This document shows positions 1 to 7,644 of a stretch of 64,000 nucleotides of DNA, piece after piece. Source of the stretch: Bacteroidota bacterium (GTDB lineage Bacteria; Bacteroidota; Bacteroidia; Chitinophagales; Chitinophagaceae); NCBI GenBank assembly GCA_026391455.1, contig JAPLEH010000033.1, positions 1 to 64,000 of the forward strand, read 5' to 3'. A program made the translations under genes and the position numbers. How positions within the stretch are numbered: the first letter of the stretch is position 1; each line of letters opens with the position of its first letter. The notes under the pieces are model-generated. The model was not told where the DNA came from. It did no database searches and saw only the letters and a list, made by a program, of their open reading frames with translations.

Positions 1-68
1 CTGGTGGTAGAGCATCCCGATACCTTGTATCGGGAAGGTCGTGAGTCCGATTCTCACTAACGGCTCCA
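1..68 (+). tRNA. tRNA-Thr-like copy 1 (5' cut by window, degenerate)
   Basis: This is the 3' part of a tRNA-like sequence, including D-arm remnant, anticodon arm, T-arm (GTGAG/CTCAC), the 3' acceptor strand TAACGGC and an encoded CCA. Position 55 of the T-loop, normally T, is C (loop TCCGATT). The anticodon region has stem TCCCG/CGGGA around an 11-nt loop containing TGT (Thr) after a T, four bases longer than the normal 7. It is probably a pseudo-tRNA or a very unusual tRNA-Thr; its 5' end lies outside the window. Confidence 0.5.
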
Positions 69-87
69 TCGTTCTTTGTGAGTTGAG

Positions 88-165
88 ACCGTTGAAGCTG
101 GTGGTAGAGCATCCCGATACCTTGTATCGGGAAGGTCGTGAGTCCGATTCTCACTAACGGCTCCA
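88..165 (+). tRNA. tRNA-Thr-like copy 2 (degenerate)
   Basis: This is a complete copy of the repeated tRNA-like unit. Acceptor strands ACCGTTG and TAACGGC pair except for an A-C mismatch at 1:72 and a terminal G-T. The D-arm is about two bases shorter than normal, the anticodon loop is 11 nt (four extra bases ATAC), and T-loop position 55 is C. CCA is encoded. The anticodon would be TGT for threonine. Thr tRNAs commonly lie upstream of tuf in Bacteroidota, so descent from tRNA-Thr is plausible, but canonical function is doubtful. Confidence 0.5.
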
Positions 166-184
166 TCGTTCTTTGTGAGTTGAG

Positions 185-260
185 ACCGTTGAAGCTAGTG
201 GTAGAGCATCCCGATACCTTGTATCGGGATGGTCGTGAGTCCGATTCTCACTAACGGCTC
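185..260 (+). tRNA. tRNA-Thr-like copy 3 (degenerate, no CCA)
   Basis: This third copy carries the same lesions as copy 2, plus G to A in the D-arm (GCTAGTGG), GGGAT in place of GGGAA after the anticodon stem, and loss of the encoded CCA (GGCTCTG follows). It stands about 135 bp before tuf. It is probably a tRNA pseudogene. Confidence 0.45.
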
Positions 261-394
261 TGTATTAAACATCCGGGTTGCACCGGGTCGTGAAATGAAT
301 TGGCTCAGCCGGAACAGCAATGAACCGCGATGAGCCTGTAGTTATATAGTTAAACAATAATTTAAAGTACAACACAATTTAAAAACCGATAACA

Positions 395-1582
395 ATGTCA
401 AAAGAGACCTTTAAGAGGGACAAACCCCACGTAAACATTGGTACGATTGGTCACGTTGACCATGGTAAGACCACCCTGACTGCCGCAATCACCGAAGTTC
501 TTTCTAAAAAAGGTCTTGCGACAGCAAAAAAATATGATGATATCGATGGAGCTCCTGAAGAAAAAGAAAGGGGTATCACGATCAATACCGCACACGTAGA
601 GTATCAAACCGATACCCGTCACTATGCGCACGTTGACTGTCCTGGTCACGCCGACTACGTTAAAAACATGATTACCGGTGCTGCCCAGATGGATGGCGCT
701 ATCCTCGTGGTGGCTGCTACCGATGGTCCTATGCCCCAAACAAAAGAACACATCCTGCTGGCTCGCCAGGTTGGTGTACCTACCATGGTTGTGTTTATGA
801 ATAAAGTTGACCTTGTGGAAGATCCTGAACTGCTTGAACTGGTAGAAATGGAAATCCGCGAAGAACTGACCCGTCGTGGATTCGATGGCGACAATACACC
901 TATCATCAAAGGTTCTGCTACAGGTGCACTCGCCGGCGACCCCAAATGGATCGGTGCTATCGACGAACTGATGCAGGCGGTGGATACTTATATTCCCCTG
1001 CCTCCCCGCCCCGTTGATCTGCCCTTCCTGATGTCTGTGGAAGATGTATTCTCTATTACAGGTCGTGGTACTGTTGCTACCGGTCGTATCGAAAGAGGTC
1101 GTGTAAAAGTTGGTGAAGCTGTTGAAATCGTAGGTCTGCAGGAAAGCCCACTGAACTCTACTTGTACAGGTGTTGAAATGTTCCGCAAACTGCTCGATGA
1201 AGGTGAAGCTGGTGACAACGCAGGTCTGCTGCTCCGTGGTATTGAGAAAACCCAGATCCGTCGTGGTATGGTAATCTGTAAGCCCGGTTCTATCACTCCG
1301 CACACTGAATTCAAAGGCGAAGTTTACGTACTGAGCAAAGACGAAGGTGGACGTCACACTCCGTTCTTCAACAAATACCGTCCTCAGTTCTATTTCCGTA
1401 CTACAGACGTAACCGGTGAAGTTGAACTGGCTGCTGGTACTGAAATGGTAATGCCTGGCGATAACACCTCTATCACTGTGAAGCTGATCCAGCCTATCGC
1501 GATGGAAAAAGGTCTGAAATTCGCTATCCGTGAAGGTGGCCGTACCGTAGGTGCTGGTCAGGTAACTGAGATCCTTAAATAA
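395..1582 (+). CDS. tuf: Elongation factor Tu
   Basis: This GTPase delivers aminoacyl-tRNA to the ribosome. The 395-aa length is normal. The G domain has GHVDHGKT at residues 19-26, DCPGHADY, and NKVD near residue 136; beta-barrel domains 2 and 3 follow with typical EF-Tu sequence, including [13 protein letters not shown]. The start [14 protein letters not shown] is the family start. The gene lies in the conserved tuf–tRNA-Trp–secE–nusG order. Only a weak terminator-like hairpin (around 1607-1618, AGCC-AAAA-GGCT plus T-run) follows, so transcription may continue into tRNA-Trp and secE. Confidence 0.99.
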   Translation: MSKETFKRDKPHVNIGTIGHVDHGKTTLTAAITEVLSKKGLATAKKYDDIDGAPEEKERGITINTAHVEYQTDTRHYAHVDCPGHADYVKNMITGAAQMDGAILVVAATDGPMPQTKEHILLARQVGVPTMVVFMNKVDLVEDPELLELVEMEIREELTRRGFDGDNTPIIKGSATGALAGDPKWIGAIDELMQAVDTYIPLPPRPVDLPFLMSVEDVFSITGRGTVATGRIERGRVKVGEAVEIVGLQESPLNSTCTGVEMFRKLLDEGEAGDNAGLLLRGIEKTQIRRGMVICKPGSITPHTEFKGEVYVLSKDEGGRHTPFFNKYRPQFYFRTTDVTGEVELAAGTEMVMPGDNTSITVKLIQPIAMEKGLKFAIREGGRTVGAGQVTEILK

Positions 1583-1651
1583 GCAAGGAGATAGTCCTGA
1601 GCTTTTAGCCAAAAGGCTTTTTCAAAAAATAGACTATCTTTGAAGAATAAC

Positions 1652-1688
1652 GCTAAAAGCTATTGGCTGACCGCTGATAGCTTTTAGC
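1652..1688. repeat. 12-bp perfect palindromic hairpin between tuf and tRNA-Trp
   Basis: GCTAAAAGCTAT at 1652-1663 and ATAGCTTTTAGC at 1677-1688 are exact inverted complements around a 13-nt loop. A related stretch, GCTTTTAGCC, lies at 1601-1610. There is no T-run directly after it, so it is not a simple terminator. It may be a processing stem for tRNA-Trp or a REP-like palindrome. Confidence 0.7.
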
Positions 1689-1694
1689 TTTCAT

Positions 1695-1765
1695 ACGGGC
1701 ATGGTGCAACGGTAGCATACGGGTCTCCAAAACCTTTGATCTGGGTTCGAATCCTAGTGCCCGTG
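1695..1765 (+). tRNA. trnW: tRNA-Trp (CCA anticodon)
   Basis: A full cloverleaf can be drawn. Acceptor ACGGGCA/TGCCCGT pairs in all 7 positions, the D-stem is GTGC/GCAT, the anticodon loop is CTCCAAA with anticodon CCA, and the T-arm is CTGGG/CCTAG with loop TTCGAAT. The discriminator base is G, as expected for Trp. CCA is not encoded. Its place between tuf and secE is standard for Bacteroidota. Confidence 0.97.
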
Positions 1766-1817
1766 CTGATTAAAGCATGAATTTCTTCCGGAAACGGAGG
1801 TAAGTAAAACGCAAACA

Positions 1818-2015
1818 ATGAACAAGATTGCAAATTATTTCAGGGAGTCTATCAAAGAACTTACTGAGAAAGTGACCTGGCCTACATGGCCCCAGCTCCA
1901 GCAGTCCACCATGATCGTCCTGGCTGCGACTCTGGTAATCACCTTTATCGTACTGGGGATGGATTTTGTGAACGGGACCGTATTCAAGCAGGCTTACAAA
2001 ATGCTGTTTAAATAA
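1818..2015 (+). CDS. secE: Preprotein translocase subunit SecE
   Basis: This 65-aa single-spanning inner-membrane protein is the clamp subunit of SecYEG. It begins MNKIANYFRESIKELTEKVTWPTW, with the conserved amphipathic helix and the KVTWPT motif, followed by one TM segment (about residues 31-52). The length is typical for the short bacterial form. It sits 52 bp after tRNA-Trp and 21 bp before nusG, probably in one transcript with it. Confidence 0.97.
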   Translation: MNKIANYFRESIKELTEKVTWPTWPQLQQSTMIVLAATLVITFIVLGMDFVNGTVFKQAYKMLFK

Positions 2016-2036
2016 TAAGCATTAGATCTGTCAACA

Positions 2037-2612
2037 ATGGAAGCAACAACAAATACAGAAAACGTACAACAGGATACCAAGTGGTTCGTGCTGCGCGTGG
2101 TAAGCGGAAAGGAAAAGAAGGTTAAAGAGTACCTCGACAAAGAAGTATCCCGCGGCGGTTGGACACAGGTAAAACAGGTGTTCCTTCCCGTTGAAAAAGT
2201 GTACAAAGTAGCCAATGGTAAAAAAGTAATGCGTGAGCGTAACTATTACCCGGGTTATGTAATGATCGAAATTGCCAATGGCAAACTCACCGACGACCTC
2301 CGCGATATCATCAAAAACACTAACAGCGTTATCCATTTCCTCGGAAAGGAAAATCCCATTGCCCTCCGCAAAGCAGAGGTGAATAAAATGCTGGGTAAAA
2401 TGGATGAAATGGCCGAAGTGGGTGGTATCAGTATGAGCGAACCATTCATCGTTGGCGAAACCATCAAGATCATCGAAGGACCTTTCAACGACTTCAATGG
2501 CGTGATCGAAGAGGTGAACGACGAGAAGAAAAAACTAAAAGTAACCGTAAAAATATTCGGACGCTCTACACCGGTAGAACTGAACTATATGCAAGTGGAA
2601 AAGATCAGTTGA
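2037..2612 (+). CDS. nusG: Transcription termination/antitermination protein NusG
   Basis: NusG binds RNA polymerase and couples transcription to Rho or to ribosomes. The 191-aa protein has an N-terminal NGN domain (KWFVLRVVSGKEKKV, then NYYPGYVMIE) and a C-terminal KOW domain (about residues 135-190, starting GETIKIIEGPFNDFNGVI). The start overlaps no other gene and lies 21 bp downstream of secE. A strong terminator follows at 2637-2666. Confidence 0.98.
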   Translation: MEATTNTENVQQDTKWFVLRVVSGKEKKVKEYLDKEVSRGGWTQVKQVFLPVEKVYKVANGKKVMRERNYYPGYVMIEIANGKLTDDLRDIIKNTNSVIHFLGKENPIALRKAEVNKMLGKMDEMAEVGGISMSEPFIVGETIKIIEGPFNDFNGVIEEVNDEKKKLKVTVKIFGRSTPVELNYMQVEKIS

Positions 2613-2636
2613 TCTGCCCAAAGCAATATTTTTGAA

Positions 2637-2666
2637 ACATCCTCCAATCCGGAGGATGTTTTTTTT
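2637..2666 (+). terminator. Rho-independent terminator after nusG
   Basis: ACATCCTCC at 2637-2645 pairs with GGAGGATGT at 2651-2659 around AATCC, and a run of T follows. It ends the tuf-secE-nusG transcript, so rplK needs its own promoter. Confidence 0.92.
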
Positions 2667-2710
2667 ATTTATTTGTCCGGTATTGATTTCCGGTAATAAC
2701 TGAAAAACCA

Positions 2711-3289
2711 TTACTTCCCTTTTATCAACTTCCAACTGAATTCCACGGAGAATACGGAACCTTTGTTTCTGGTATTACGCAACTGAGCATAATGCTCAGC
2801 AGTTAAATACAACCTGAATGCAGAACCATTGATGCCTAACGTAGGAAATTTTAAACCCAGCAGATCACGATTGCCCAGGCCTTTCCAATAGAATAGTTCA
2901 ATACCTGCAGAAAAAACAGAACGCGTGCTTAGCCCAATGGAAACTGGTAAGTAGGTAGGATTTTTTGTTCTGAAAAGGAGCGGATCCAACGGTTGTGCTT
3001 TACAAAATAGAAACCCCGATTGAAAAGTAAGCGAAATGTACCTTGGCTTATTTCCCCGTTTGGACAATTTCAGCGGATGGTCGTACCGGATACCTGGCTG
3101 AAGATAAACAGAATGGGGCTCTGTGATAAAATCCTTACTGGTACCGTATATGATCTTTCCGGAAACAGCTTTTAACATCAGGGCAAGTTCGTTAACAGGT
3201 TCCGTAGCGTAATGTTGCGCGCCACACTGCAGAAACACCCCTAAACCGAAAATCAAAACCAGGGGACGGGGATTTAACCGGAATGCCAT
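2711..3289 (-). CDS. Secreted beta-rich hypothetical protein
   Basis: The function is not recognised. The reading frame is open to 3337, but the best start is the ATG at 3289: it gives MAFRLNPRPLVLIFGLGVFL, a signal peptide with likely cleavage near CGAQ. The mature part (about 170 aa) has alternating hydrophobic residues and aromatic ends (for example VEFSWKLIKGK at the C-terminus), as in small outer-membrane or periplasmic beta-barrel proteins of Bacteroidota. It converges on nusG and diverges from the spondin-like lipoprotein gene. Together these two genes split nusG from rplK, which are usually adjacent. Confidence 0.7.
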   Translation of the reverse strand: MAFRLNPRPLVLIFGLGVFLQCGAQHYATEPVNELALMLKAVSGKIIYGTSKDFITEPHSVYLQPGIRYDHPLKLSKRGNKPRYISLTFQSGFLFCKAQPLDPLLFRTKNPTYLPVSIGLSTRSVFSAGIELFYWKGLGNRDLLGLKFPTLGINGSAFRLYLTAEHYAQLRNTRNKGSVFSVEFSWKLIKGK

Positions 3290-3537
3290 ACGCTGAATAC
3301 TTGAATGATGTTTAAAACCAAGAGGCTCTGAATTCATTAACGATAAAAGCGGAAGCGTTGGTATCGAAATTGCCGGTAATCCGAAAAAGATTCCTGACTT
3401 AGTACATGAATTCTAACACCATCCAATCCGAAAGATGTGTTTTTGGGTATATAGGTAAGCCGGGCGACAATTTTCCCATTTCCAATATACTAGTTTTAAC
3501 AGGGAATACCCTTGCACAACGAAATCAATACCTGTTT

Positions 3538-4206
3538 ATGAAATATATTACGCTAATCGCTGCCGTTGTTCTGGTACTAAGTGCCTGTAAAAAAGAAGAT
3601 CCCATTGTAGCGAATTCTTTTTCAGAAGCACGTTATACCCTTACGATCTCCGGGCAATGGCAATCACCCGATTTTTCCGTTCCAGCTGGAGCTCATTTCA
3701 CCACTTTTATAGGTATGGTACATAATAATGCGGCCACTTTATGGAAGGAAAATGAACTTGCAAGCCCTGGTATGGAAGTATTAGCAGAAACAGGCGGCGG
3801 GGCACCTATACTCGCAGAAATAGATTCAACGATCAGATCCGGGAATGGATTATCATTGCTTTTATTTGTTGCCCCTCCGGTCAACGCAAACATCAATACT
3901 AATTTTTACTGCAACAGCAATTTTTCCCATATCAGTTTTGCGTCTATGCTCGGCCCCACGCCAGATTGGTTTACCGGGCTGAGCAGCGTACGGTTGTATC
4001 AAAATGACCGATGGATACAGGATACCACGATTCAACTCTACACTTTCGATGCCGGTACTGAACAGGGGAATATATTTGGCTATAATAACCCGCCAAGCGC
4101 TCCATTGGAACCCATTCACCTGCTCACCCCGGCCACCGGATCTGTACTCGCAAACGGCAACCCCACGTTAAAACCAATAGCAAAGGCCCGTTTTATAAAA
4201 CAATAG
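3538..4206 (+). CDS. Spondin_N-like lipoprotein
   Basis: The ATG at 3538 gives a lipoprotein signal peptide, MKYITLIAAVVLVLSAC, with lipobox LSAC and a following KKED, so the 222-aa protein should be lipid-anchored. The mature region resembles the spondin N-terminal domain: YTLTISGQWQSPDFSVPAGAHF, then FIGMVHN, LWKENELASPGMEVLAETG, SFASMLGPTPDWFTG and FDAGTEQG. In eukaryotic F-spondin this fold binds ligands or membranes; the bacterial role is unknown. An upstream in-frame extension to 3406 has no signal peptide and is rejected. Confidence 0.75.
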   Translation: MKYITLIAAVVLVLSACKKEDPIVANSFSEARYTLTISGQWQSPDFSVPAGAHFTTFIGMVHNNAATLWKENELASPGMEVLAETGGGAPILAEIDSTIRSGNGLSLLLFVAPPVNANINTNFYCNSNFSHISFASMLGPTPDWFTGLSSVRLYQNDRWIQDTTIQLYTFDAGTEQGNIFGYNNPPSAPLEPIHLLTPATGSVLANGNPTLKPIAKARFIKQ

Positions 4207-4342
4207 AAAAATGCCAATTAGGTAAGCGTCGGATTTTTAGCCATAACTAATTGTAATTTAATTAGTTATATTTTTAACTTGCGCAACTTTTTCCCTGTTT
4301 GGATTTTCTTGCTTTCGCCGTAAAATATCCGGAAAATGCATG

Positions 4343-4350
4343 TATATTTG
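4343..4350 (+). promoter_or_regulatory. Bacteroidota -7 promoter element for rplK operon
   Basis: TATATTTG matches TAnnTTTG exactly and is followed by a C-rich start region. No clear -33 TTG is visible at the expected spacing. It lies 117 bp before the rplK ATG, leaving a long leader that could carry autoregulation by ribosomal proteins. Confidence 0.6.
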
Positions 4351-4466
4351 CACCCCCAATTAGTTCTTTAGGGTCCCTCATTTTGATGGACAGGAATTTG
4401 GGAGATCTGAATGTTAAGCAGGTAACTGCACACAGGAAGGTCGTTAAAACCAAAAAAAATTATAAC

Positions 4467-4910
4467 ATGGCAAAAGAAATCAGCGGCTTTGTAAAGCTGC
4501 AGTGCAAGGGTGGCCAGGCCAACCCCGCACCTCCGATCGGTCCTGCTCTCGGTTCCAAGGGTATCAACATCATGGAATTCTGTAAGCAGTTCAATGCAAG
4601 AACGCAGGACAAGCAAGGGAAAGTAATTCCCGTATTAATCACCGTTTATACCGACAAGAGTTTTGACTTCGTTTTAAAAACTCCTCCCGCAGCTGTACAG
4701 CTGATGGAAGCAGCCAAAATTCAGAAAGGTTCAAAAGAAAGTAACCGCGCCAAAGTAGGTAAAGTAAACTGGGAACAGATCAAGGCTATCGCAGAAGACA
4801 AAATGCCTGACCTGAACTGTTTCACCGTAGAAAGCGCCATGAAAATGGTAGCCGGTACTGCCCGCAGCATGGGCCTCAATGTGGAAGGTAAAGCTCCCTG
4901 GGAAAACTAA
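4467..4910 (+). CDS. rplK: 50S ribosomal protein L11
   Basis: L11 builds the GTPase-associated centre of the large subunit. The ATG at 4467 ([20 protein letters not shown]) gives 147 aa, the family length. Upstream in-frame codons to 4299 would add 56 aa of non-homologous sequence across the promoter, so that start is rejected. The [20 protein letters not shown] motif is diagnostic. It is first in rplK-rplA-rplJ-rplL. Confidence 0.98.
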   Translation: MAKEISGFVKLQCKGGQANPAPPIGPALGSKGINIMEFCKQFNARTQDKQGKVIPVLITVYTDKSFDFVLKTPPAAVQLMEAAKIQKGSKESNRAKVGKVNWEQIKAIAEDKMPDLNCFTVESAMKMVAGTARSMGLNVEGKAPWEN

Positions 4911-4973
4911 TCCCTGAAAGGGACACTTCTTCGTGCATACGGAGACTTTTGACAACCTAAAAAAATTATTACA

Positions 4974-5669
4974 ATGGCATTCATCAGTAAAAAAAGAAAA
5001 ACTGTAAACTCAAAAGTTGACAGTAATAAAGCATACTCTTTAAAAGAAGCTTCTGCACTGGTAAAACAAATCACCACCTGCAAATTCGACGCTTCTGTTG
5101 ATCTGCACATCCGTCTGGGTGTGGATCCCAAAAAAGCAGATCAGGCAATCCGTGGTACTGTTTCCCTTCCCCATGGTACCGGTAAAACCAAACGTGTACT
5201 CGTACTCTGCACACCTGATAAAGAAGCTGAAGCAAAAGCAGCAGGCGCAGACCATGTAGGACTGGACGAATTTGTAACAAAGATCGAAGGCGGTTGGGTA
5301 GATGTGGATGTGATTATCGCCACACCTTCCGTGATGCCTAAAATTGGTAAACTGGGTAAAGTGCTCGGTCCCCGTAACCTGATGCCCAATCCTAAAACAG
5401 GTACTGTTACCAACGATGTAGCGAATGCAATCAACGATGTAAAAGGCGGTAAAATCGCTTTCAAAGTGGATAAAGTAGGTATCGTTCACGCTTCTATCGG
5501 TCGCGTAAGCTTTACTCCTGAAAAAATCGCCGAAAACAGCCAGGAATTGCTCAATGCGATCATTAAAGCCAAGCCCTCTTCCTCAAAAGGTACTTACCTG
5601 AAAGGAATCAGCATGGCCAGCACCATGAGCCCCGGTATCGCCATCGACACCAAAGCATTCGTACACTAA
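4974..5669 (+). CDS. rplA: 50S ribosomal protein L1
   Basis: L1 forms the mobile L1 stalk next to the E site and in many bacteria represses its own mRNA. The 231-aa length is standard. Visible family motifs are [26 protein letters not shown] and the C-terminal [17 protein letters not shown]. It starts 63 bp after rplK. Confidence 0.98.
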   Translation: MAFISKKRKTVNSKVDSNKAYSLKEASALVKQITTCKFDASVDLHIRLGVDPKKADQAIRGTVSLPHGTGKTKRVLVLCTPDKEAEAKAAGADHVGLDEFVTKIEGGWVDVDVIIATPSVMPKIGKLGKVLGPRNLMPNPKTGTVTNDVANAINDVKGGKIAFKVDKVGIVHASIGRVSFTPEKIAENSQELLNAIIKAKPSSSKGTYLKGISMASTMSPGIAIDTKAFVH

Positions 5670-5677
5670 GCATCCTG

Positions 5678-5695
5678 ATTCCGCTACTGCGGAAT
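5678..5695 (+). promoter_or_regulatory. Hairpin in rplA-rplJ spacer
   Basis: ATTCCGC and GCGGAAT form a 7-bp stem around TACT, 9 bp after the rplA stop and 43 bp before rplJ. No T-run follows. It could take part in control or processing of the L10 leader. Confidence 0.45.
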
Positions 5696-5737
5696 ACGGA
5701 TTAAACCCAATTACCGAAGAGTCAAAAATTATATACA

Positions 5738-6274
5738 ATGACTAAAGATCAAAAAAACGAAGTGATAGAACTGCTGAAAGGCAAGTTCTCCCAGTATAAT
5801 AACTTCTATGTTACCGACACTGAATCGCTGTCAGTAGCACAGGTAGGTAAATTGCGCCGCGCCTGTTACAACAAAGACGTTGAAATGAAAGTGGCCAAAA
5901 ACACACTGATCCGTAAAGCACTGGAATCACTGGATAGTGAAAAGTATGCAGGAGTATTCGATTCACTGCATAAAGTAACCGCCCTGCTGTTTTCTGAAAA
6001 CCCCAAAGAACCCGCGCTGATCATCAGCTCTTTCCGCAAAGAAAGCAATGGTGAAAAGCCCGAGCTGAAAGCAGCATTCATCAACGGTGATATCTACACT
6101 GGCGATAACAACCTGAAAGCACTTACACAGATCAAAACCAAAAACGAGCTTATCGGCGAAGTTATTGGTCTGCTCCAATCACCTGCTAAGCGTGTACTGG
6201 CTGCATTACTGCACCACCACGAACAAAAAGCAGGCGGTGGCGAAGCAGTGGCAGAACCTGTGGCAGCGGAATAA
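5738..6274 (+). CDS. rplJ: 50S ribosomal protein L10
   Basis: L10 anchors L7/L12 dimers to the ribosome. The 178-aa protein starts MTKDQKNEVIELLKGKF and carries the N-terminal RNA-binding domain (KLRRACYNKDVEMKVAKNTL). The C-terminal helix binds L7/L12. Acidic/alanine-rich residues end the protein. It is co-transcribed with rplL, 126 bp downstream. Confidence 0.97.
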   Translation: MTKDQKNEVIELLKGKFSQYNNFYVTDTESLSVAQVGKLRRACYNKDVEMKVAKNTLIRKALESLDSEKYAGVFDSLHKVTALLFSENPKEPALIISSFRKESNGEKPELKAAFINGDIYTGDNNLKALTQIKTKNELIGEVIGLLQSPAKRVLAALLHHHEQKAGGGEAVAEPVAAE

Positions 6275-6302
6275 GGGTAAAAAAAGGAATGATGGGAAGA
6301 TC

Positions 6303-6318
6303 CGGAAACGGGCTTCCG
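6303..6318 (+). promoter_or_regulatory. Small hairpin in rplJ-rplL spacer
   Basis: CGGAA and TTCCG pair around ACGGGC in the 126-bp spacer. A run of T follows about 15 bases later (TTTTTTT near 6334), so it might attenuate transcription before rplL. This is weak evidence. Confidence 0.3.
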
Positions 6319-6400
6319 TTATTAATAAAACAATTTTTTTAAAACCGCCGTCGGACCTTTATCAACCATAAAGGAGTGAAGACGGTAAAAATTCAAACAA

Positions 6401-6775
6401 ATGGCAGACGTAAAAGCATTAGCAGAAAGCCTCGTAGGCTTAACAGTAAAAGAAGTACAGGAACTCGCTGATTTCCTGAAATCTGAGTACGGTATCGAAC
6501 CCGCAGCAGCAGCAGTTGTAGTAGCAGCCGGCGACGGTGGTGGTGCAGCAGCAGTAGAAGAGAAAACTGCATTCAACGTAGTACTGAAAAGCGGTGGTGC
6601 TTCTAAACTGAACGTGGTTAAGATCGTTAAAGATCTGACTGGACTCGGTCTGAAAGAAGCAAAAGACCTGGTTGACGGCGCTCCGAAAAATGTGAAAGAA
6701 GGTGTTAGCAAAGCAGAAGCTGAAGATATCGCAGCTAAACTGAAAGAAGCTGGCGCAGATGTAGAGATCGCTTAA
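6401..6775 (+). CDS. rplL: 50S ribosomal protein L7/L12
   Basis: This is the stalk protein that recruits translation factors. The 124-aa length is normal. The N-terminal dimerisation domain is followed by an Ala/Val/Gly hinge ([20 protein letters not shown]) and the C-terminal factor-binding domain with [20 protein letters not shown]. It is the last gene of the ribosomal operon; a strong terminator follows instead of rpoB, which is 9.2 kb away. Confidence 0.98.
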   Translation: MADVKALAESLVGLTVKEVQELADFLKSEYGIEPAAAAVVVAAGDGGGAAAVEEKTAFNVVLKSGGASKLNVVKIVKDLTGLGLKEAKDLVDGAPKNVKEGVSKAEAEDIAAKLKEAGADVEIA

Positions 6776-6800
6776 TTTCTTTTAAGTATAAACACAGTGA

Positions 6801-6827
6801 ACCCTCCGCTTGCGGAGGGTTTTTTTG
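6801..6827 (+). terminator. Rho-independent terminator after rplL
   Basis: ACCCTCCGC at 6801-6809 and GCGGAGGGT at 6812-6820 form a 9-bp GC-rich stem with TT between, followed by seven T. It separates rplKAJL from the downstream accessory region and so from rpoBC. Confidence 0.93.
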
Positions 6828-7126
6828 TAAATCTCCGGTATCAATGCTTTGCCAAAGGAGAAAGTAAAGTTACTGGCTGTTTCTGCTACCAGATTCCCTT
6901 ACTGGCGGGAGCAGCGAAAAACGTCAAGAATCTCGTTATGGAAAAGGATGATATTCCCTGGAGAAATTTATAGCCTCCGAAAACCATTTACAAAAAGCAA
7001 CTGGCAATAATTAAAAACTATTGAGAAAGAGAAGTGATAACTAAAATAACTTAAAAAGTACATGTTTTGGGTATTGCGGGGAAAGAAGTTTTTTTTTACA
7101 TTGTACATTTAATAACCACTTTCACT

Positions 7127-7545
7127 ATGGCCATCCACCTGACACGCAAACAACGGCTCGAATGGCTGCAAATGCGCAGCCCCAGTATGGTTCATAGCAC
7201 TGTACTTATGTGGTTGCCAAACGCATTCGGAATGGTACTTGGTATCATATTAATGATCATAGCAATATTTCTGGCGCTTAATGCATCCGTCGGGAAGAAA
7301 CTGTTGCTGTGGGTGATAAGGCCAAAAGCGCCGATGCTGGAATTCTGCCCACAGCCGGATACATCACGAATCAATTGGGTGTTGCAGGTGTGGCCGCGGC
7401 ATTAGGAATCCTTTTTTTCGTAATTGCCAAACTATCCAGAAAGGTGAACCGCAGGAACTGGCATATTGCAGAATTGGAAGAACTGGCGGGAGAGGAGGAT
7501 GAAAAAAAGAAGAGTAGAACTTTGACCGTTGGGTATGCTGCATAG
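7127..7545 (+). pseudogene. Frameshifted two-TM membrane protein gene
   Basis: Two overlapping reading frames look like halves of one protein. The first (ATG 7127, MAIHLTRKQRLEWLQ) runs through a TM helix ending FLALNAS near 7288. The other frame is open from 7282 to 7545 and reads REETVAVGDKAKSADAG, then a second TM helix (GVAAALGILFFVIAKL) and a charged tail. Joining them at about 7286-7291 gives roughly 139 aa with a sensible two-TM layout. The upper frame otherwise continues to 7405 as low-quality sequence. A one-base indel is the simplest cause; programmed frameshifting or a sequencing error are alternatives. The function is unknown. Confidence 0.55.
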
Positions 7546-7644
7546 CACCATCCTGTATAATTTTCCAATCCGGCAAGAAAGGGTGTTGCAGTGATGGAGT
7601 AGGTGATGCTGATGAGTATTAAGATTATCCATTAAATTCAAGTC

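Larger units (their letters stand above)
1..260 (+). repeat. Three tandem 97-bp units with tRNA-like sequence
   Basis: The motif GGTAGAGCATCCCGATACC recurs with an exact 97-bp period; unit starts by the D-arm sequence are at 1, 98 and 195. Units 1 and 2 appear identical where both are visible. The spacer TCGTTCTTTGTGAGTTGA is repeated too, so the unit was amplified as tRNA plus spacer. The array may extend upstream of the window. Confidence 0.85.

Noticed and set aside
398-1612. Long antisense frame over tuf (404 codons)
   Set aside because: It is the mirror of a highly biased coding sequence, and its translation lacks family features; tuf itself is certain.
4299-4466. N-terminal extension of L11
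   Set aside because: The extra codons cross the promoter element and have no L11 homology; the ATG at 4467 matches the family start.
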